This document shows, in pieces, positions 14,291-16,192 of a DNA stretch of 16,192 nucleotides. The first letter of the stretch is position 1, and the number at the start of each line of letters is the position of its first letter. Origin of the DNA: CAYPGJ01 sp964638515 (GTDB lineage: Bacteria; Planctomycetota; Phycisphaerae; Phycisphaerales; UBA1924); the NCBI GenBank assembly GCA_964638515.1, contig CAZWZL010000049.1, forward strand, positions 1-16,192, in the 5' to 3' direction. A program made the position numbers and the translations under genes. A model generated the notes under the pieces. That model was not told the DNA's origin. It saw only the letters and a program-made list of their open reading frames with translations, and searched no databases.

Positions 14291-15028
14291 GTGGCCAGAC
14301 CCAAGACCATCGCCGAGCAGGTTGTCTCCCAGCTTCTGGGGGCGTATCGGAAGGGCTACTTTCCGATGGCCGATGTCCACTCGGGCGAGGTGCACTGGCA
14401 CAATCCTGAGGTTCGCGGCGTCATCCCGATCAGTGCGCCGGTGGGGCGCGGCGAGCGCGGCTTCCGGGTGTCGAGATCGCTCCGCCAGCGCGTCCGGTCC
14501 GGGAGGTTCACGATCACGTCGGACGAGGCGTTCGCCGCGACGATCGTGGGGTGCGCCGACCCGAGGCGCGCGGGGGCGTGGATCGACGAGACCATCGTCC
14601 GGACCTACCGGCTGCTGCACGACGCGGGCTACGCGCACTCGGTGGAGGCGTGGCTGACGGACGAGGGCGGCAACGCGATGCTGGTGGGGGGGTTGTACGG
14701 GGTGGCGATCGGGGGCGCGTTCTTTGGAGAGTCGATGTTCTCGCTGCCGGACCGGGGCGGCACGGACGCGTCGAAGGTGTGCCTCGTGCACCTGGTGGCG
14801 CATCTGCGTCGGCGGGGCTTTGCGCTGCTGGACACGCAGATGTGGTCGGAGCACCTCGAGCAGCTGGGGTGCGAGGACGTTTCGCGCGAGGATTTTCTGC
14901 CGATGCTCTCGCGGGCGTGGCGGAAGAAGGGGGTGACGTGGGGCGAGTTTGTGGCGTTGCCGTCGGACGCGGACGAGGAGCACGCCGGGCCTCGGGCGTT
15001 GCCGGCCGGGAGTGGCGAGGGGGCGTGA
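14291..15028 (+). CDS. aat: Leucyl/phenylalanyl-tRNA-protein transferase
   Basis: The product has 245 residues. It moves Leu or Phe from its tRNA onto the N-terminus of proteins that begin with Arg or Lys, marking them for ClpS/ClpAP degradation (the bacterial N-end rule). Family motifs in order: LLGAYRKGYFPMAD (16-28), W-HNPEVRGVIP (36-46), TSDEAFAATIVGCA (76-89), GGLYGVAIGGAFFGESMFS (133-151, with E147), DASKVCLVHLVAHLRRRGFALLDTQ (159-183, with D181 and Q183) and SREDF (198-202). E147 and D181 match the catalytic-site residues E156 and D186 of the E. coli enzyme. The start is GTG 14291, giving the usual N-terminal length, with little of a Shine-Dalgarno site. The last 20 residues are low complexity. 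Third codon positions here are rich in G, unlike gmhA just upstream. Confidence 0.95.
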   Translation: MARPKTIAEQVVSQLLGAYRKGYFPMADVHSGEVHWHNPEVRGVIPISAPVGRGERGFRVSRSLRQRVRSGRFTITSDEAFAATIVGCADPRRAGAWIDETIVRTYRLLHDAGYAHSVEAWLTDEGGNAMLVGGLYGVAIGGAFFGESMFSLPDRGGTDASKVCLVHLVAHLRRRGFALLDTQMWSEHLEQLGCEDVSREDFLPMLSRAWRKKGVTWGEFVALPSDADEEHAGPRALPAGSGEGA

Positions 15029-15080
15029 CCCGGGGTGGCGGGGCGGCTACCCTCCCGACCCCCTTTCGAGCGGATCACGC

Positions 15081-15084
15081 GGAG
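15081..15084 (+). promoter_or_regulatory. Shine-Dalgarno site of ychF
   Basis: GGAG stands eight bases before ATG 15093, supporting that start codon. Confidence 0.6.
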
Positions 15085-15092
15085 ACGCACTC

Positions 15093-16192
15093 ATGGAAGC
15101 CGGCATTGTCGGGCTGCCCAACGTCGGCAAGTCCACCCTCTTTAATGCTCTGACCAACGCGGGCGTGCTCGCGGCCAATTACCCGTTTGCCACCATCGAG
15201 CCCAACGTGGGCGTGGTTGCCATCCCCGACCCGCGATTGAAACTGATCACGGGGTTCATCCCGACGCAGAAGATCGTGCCGGCCGCACTGCGGCTGGTGG
15301 ACATCGCGGGGATCGTCCGGGGCGCGAGTCAGGGTGAGGGGCTGGGGAACAAGTTCCTGTCGCACATCCGCGAGGTGGACGCGATTCTGCACGTGGTGCG
15401 TTGCTTTGAGAAGGCTTCGGGTGGCGAGGACGTGACGCACGTGTCGGGGACGGTCGACCCGGTGCGGGACATCGAAACGATCGAGACGGAGTTGATTCTC
15501 GCGGATTTGCAGACGGTGGAGGGGGGGCTGGCGAAGGCGGAGCGGGCCGCGAGGAGCAAGGACCCGGAGGCGCTGGTGCGGTTTGCGGTGTTGCAGAAGT
15601 TGATGCCGGTGTTGAGCGAGGGCAAGCCCGCGCGGGCCGTGGCGTTTGAGAAGCCGGAGGAGAAAGCGGCGGTGCGGTCGCTTGGGCTCATTACGGGGAA
15701 GCGCGTGTTGTACATCGCGAACGTGTCGGAGGATGACCCGAAGGGGGAGGGCGCGCTGGCGCAGGCCGTGCGGAAGCTCGCGGCCAGCGAGGGGATGGGC
15801 GTGGTTCCGGTGTGCGCGAAGATCGAGAGCGAGCTGGCGGAGCTGGAGGAGGCGGACCGGAAGGAGATGCTCGAGTCGGTGGGGCTCTCGGAGCCGGCGT
15901 TGCACTCGGTGGCGCGGGCGACGTACGAGCTGCTGGGCTTGCAGTCGTTCTACACGGCGGGCCCGAAGGAAGTGCGGGCGTGGACCGTTCCGGTGGGGGC
16001 AACGGCGCCGCAGGCGGCGGGGGTGATTCACACGGACTTCGAGCGTGGCTTCATCCGGGCGGAGATCTACTCGGTGAGCGACCTCGAGGCGCACAAGACG
16101 GAGAAGGCGATCAAGGAGGCGGGGAAGATGCGGGTGGAGGGGAAGGGGTACGTGATGCGGGACGGGGACGTGTGCCACTTCCTGTTTAATGT
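15093..16192 (+). CDS. ychF: Ribosome-binding ATPase YchF (Obg family), nearly complete
   Basis: At least 366 residues are encoded; the window ends at ...HFLFN plus two bases (GT), where family members usually end in FNV. The true stop is therefore probably just outside. The G domain has the P-loop GLPNVGKST (7-15) and the G3 motif DIAG (70-73), with a following GASQGEGLGNKFL segment. In place of the NKxD base-recognition motif it has N210-V-S-E213; this NxxE form is the hallmark of YchF, which prefers ATP over GTP. A coiled region (about 130-170) and the C-terminal TGS domain (VRAWTVPVGATAPQAAGVIHTDFERGF) follow. Known YchF proteins bind the ribosome and 70S/50S particles and influence the oxidative stress response. 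It starts 64 bases after aat; no stable terminator is seen between them. Confidence 0.97.
   Translation, partial: MEAGIVGLPNVGKSTLFNALTNAGVLAANYPFATIEPNVGVVAIPDPRLKLITGFIPTQKIVPAALRLVDIAGIVRGASQGEGLGNKFLSHIREVDAILHVVRCFEKASGGEDVTHVSGTVDPVRDIETIETELILADLQTVEGGLAKAERAARSKDPEALVRFAVLQKLMPVLSEGKPARAVAFEKPEEKAAVRSLGLITGKRVLYIANVSEDDPKGEGALAQAVRKLAASEGMGVVPVCAKIESELAELEEADRKEMLESVGLSEPALHSVARATYELLGLQSFYTAGPKEVRAWTVPVGATAPQAAGVIHTDFERGFIRAEIYSVSDLEAHKTEKAIKEAGKMRVEGKGYVMRDGDVCHFLFN

Noticed and set aside
15075..16178. A 367-codon open frame on the minus strand
   Set aside because: It is antisense to ychF and made largely of Arg, His, Leu and Pro, a codon-position artefact.

Overview
The window is GC-rich and densely packed bacterial chromosome. 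The protein families suggest a Gram-negative-type cell: a heptose isomerase, type IV pilus/type II secretion ATPase relatives, and a large CvpA-like membrane protein. My best guess is a member of the Planctomycetota, perhaps the Phycisphaerae. That rests on overall gene content and style and was not tested by phylogeny.

Layout. (1) Positions 1-3949, plus strand: the 3' end of a PilT-like ATPase gene, a 572-residue PilB/GspE-like protein with membrane segments and a degenerate nucleotide-binding site, and a CvpA-like four-helix membrane protein with a long C-terminal domain. (2) Positions 3983-8843, minus strand: an operon-like run read as glmU-like, prs, rplY(ctc), pth, rpsF, ssb, rplI, ending in an intrinsic terminator. 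It joins a glmU-prs-ctc-pth block (the order known from Bacillus) to the rpsF-ssb-rplI block, but rpsR is missing from its usual place. (3) Positions 8886-13541, minus strand: a tRNA-Gln gene, a two-gene module (a HelZ-type SNF2 helicase and a SWIM-protein relative that has lost its zinc ligands), and a tRNA-Lys gene. The module lies exactly between the two tRNAs. (4) Positions 13668-16192, plus strand: gmhA (sedoheptulose-7-phosphate isomerase), aat (leucyl/phenylalanyl-tRNA-protein transferase) and ychF (ribosome-associated ATPase), the last cut by the window edge about one codon before its expected end.

How the genes work together. Region 2 is mostly translation and precursor supply: ribosomal proteins bL25, bS6 and bL9, peptidyl-tRNA recycling, SSB, PRPP synthesis and nucleotide-sugar synthesis. 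Stop and start codons overlap by four bases at glmU/prs and rplY/pth, which points to translational coupling. The helicase and its partner overlap in the same way. The least ordinary parts are the apparent pseudo-ATPase beside a PilT-like gene, the zinc-less SWIM relative paired with an intact SNF2 helicase, and a single-domain GlmU with a changed sugar-site motif.
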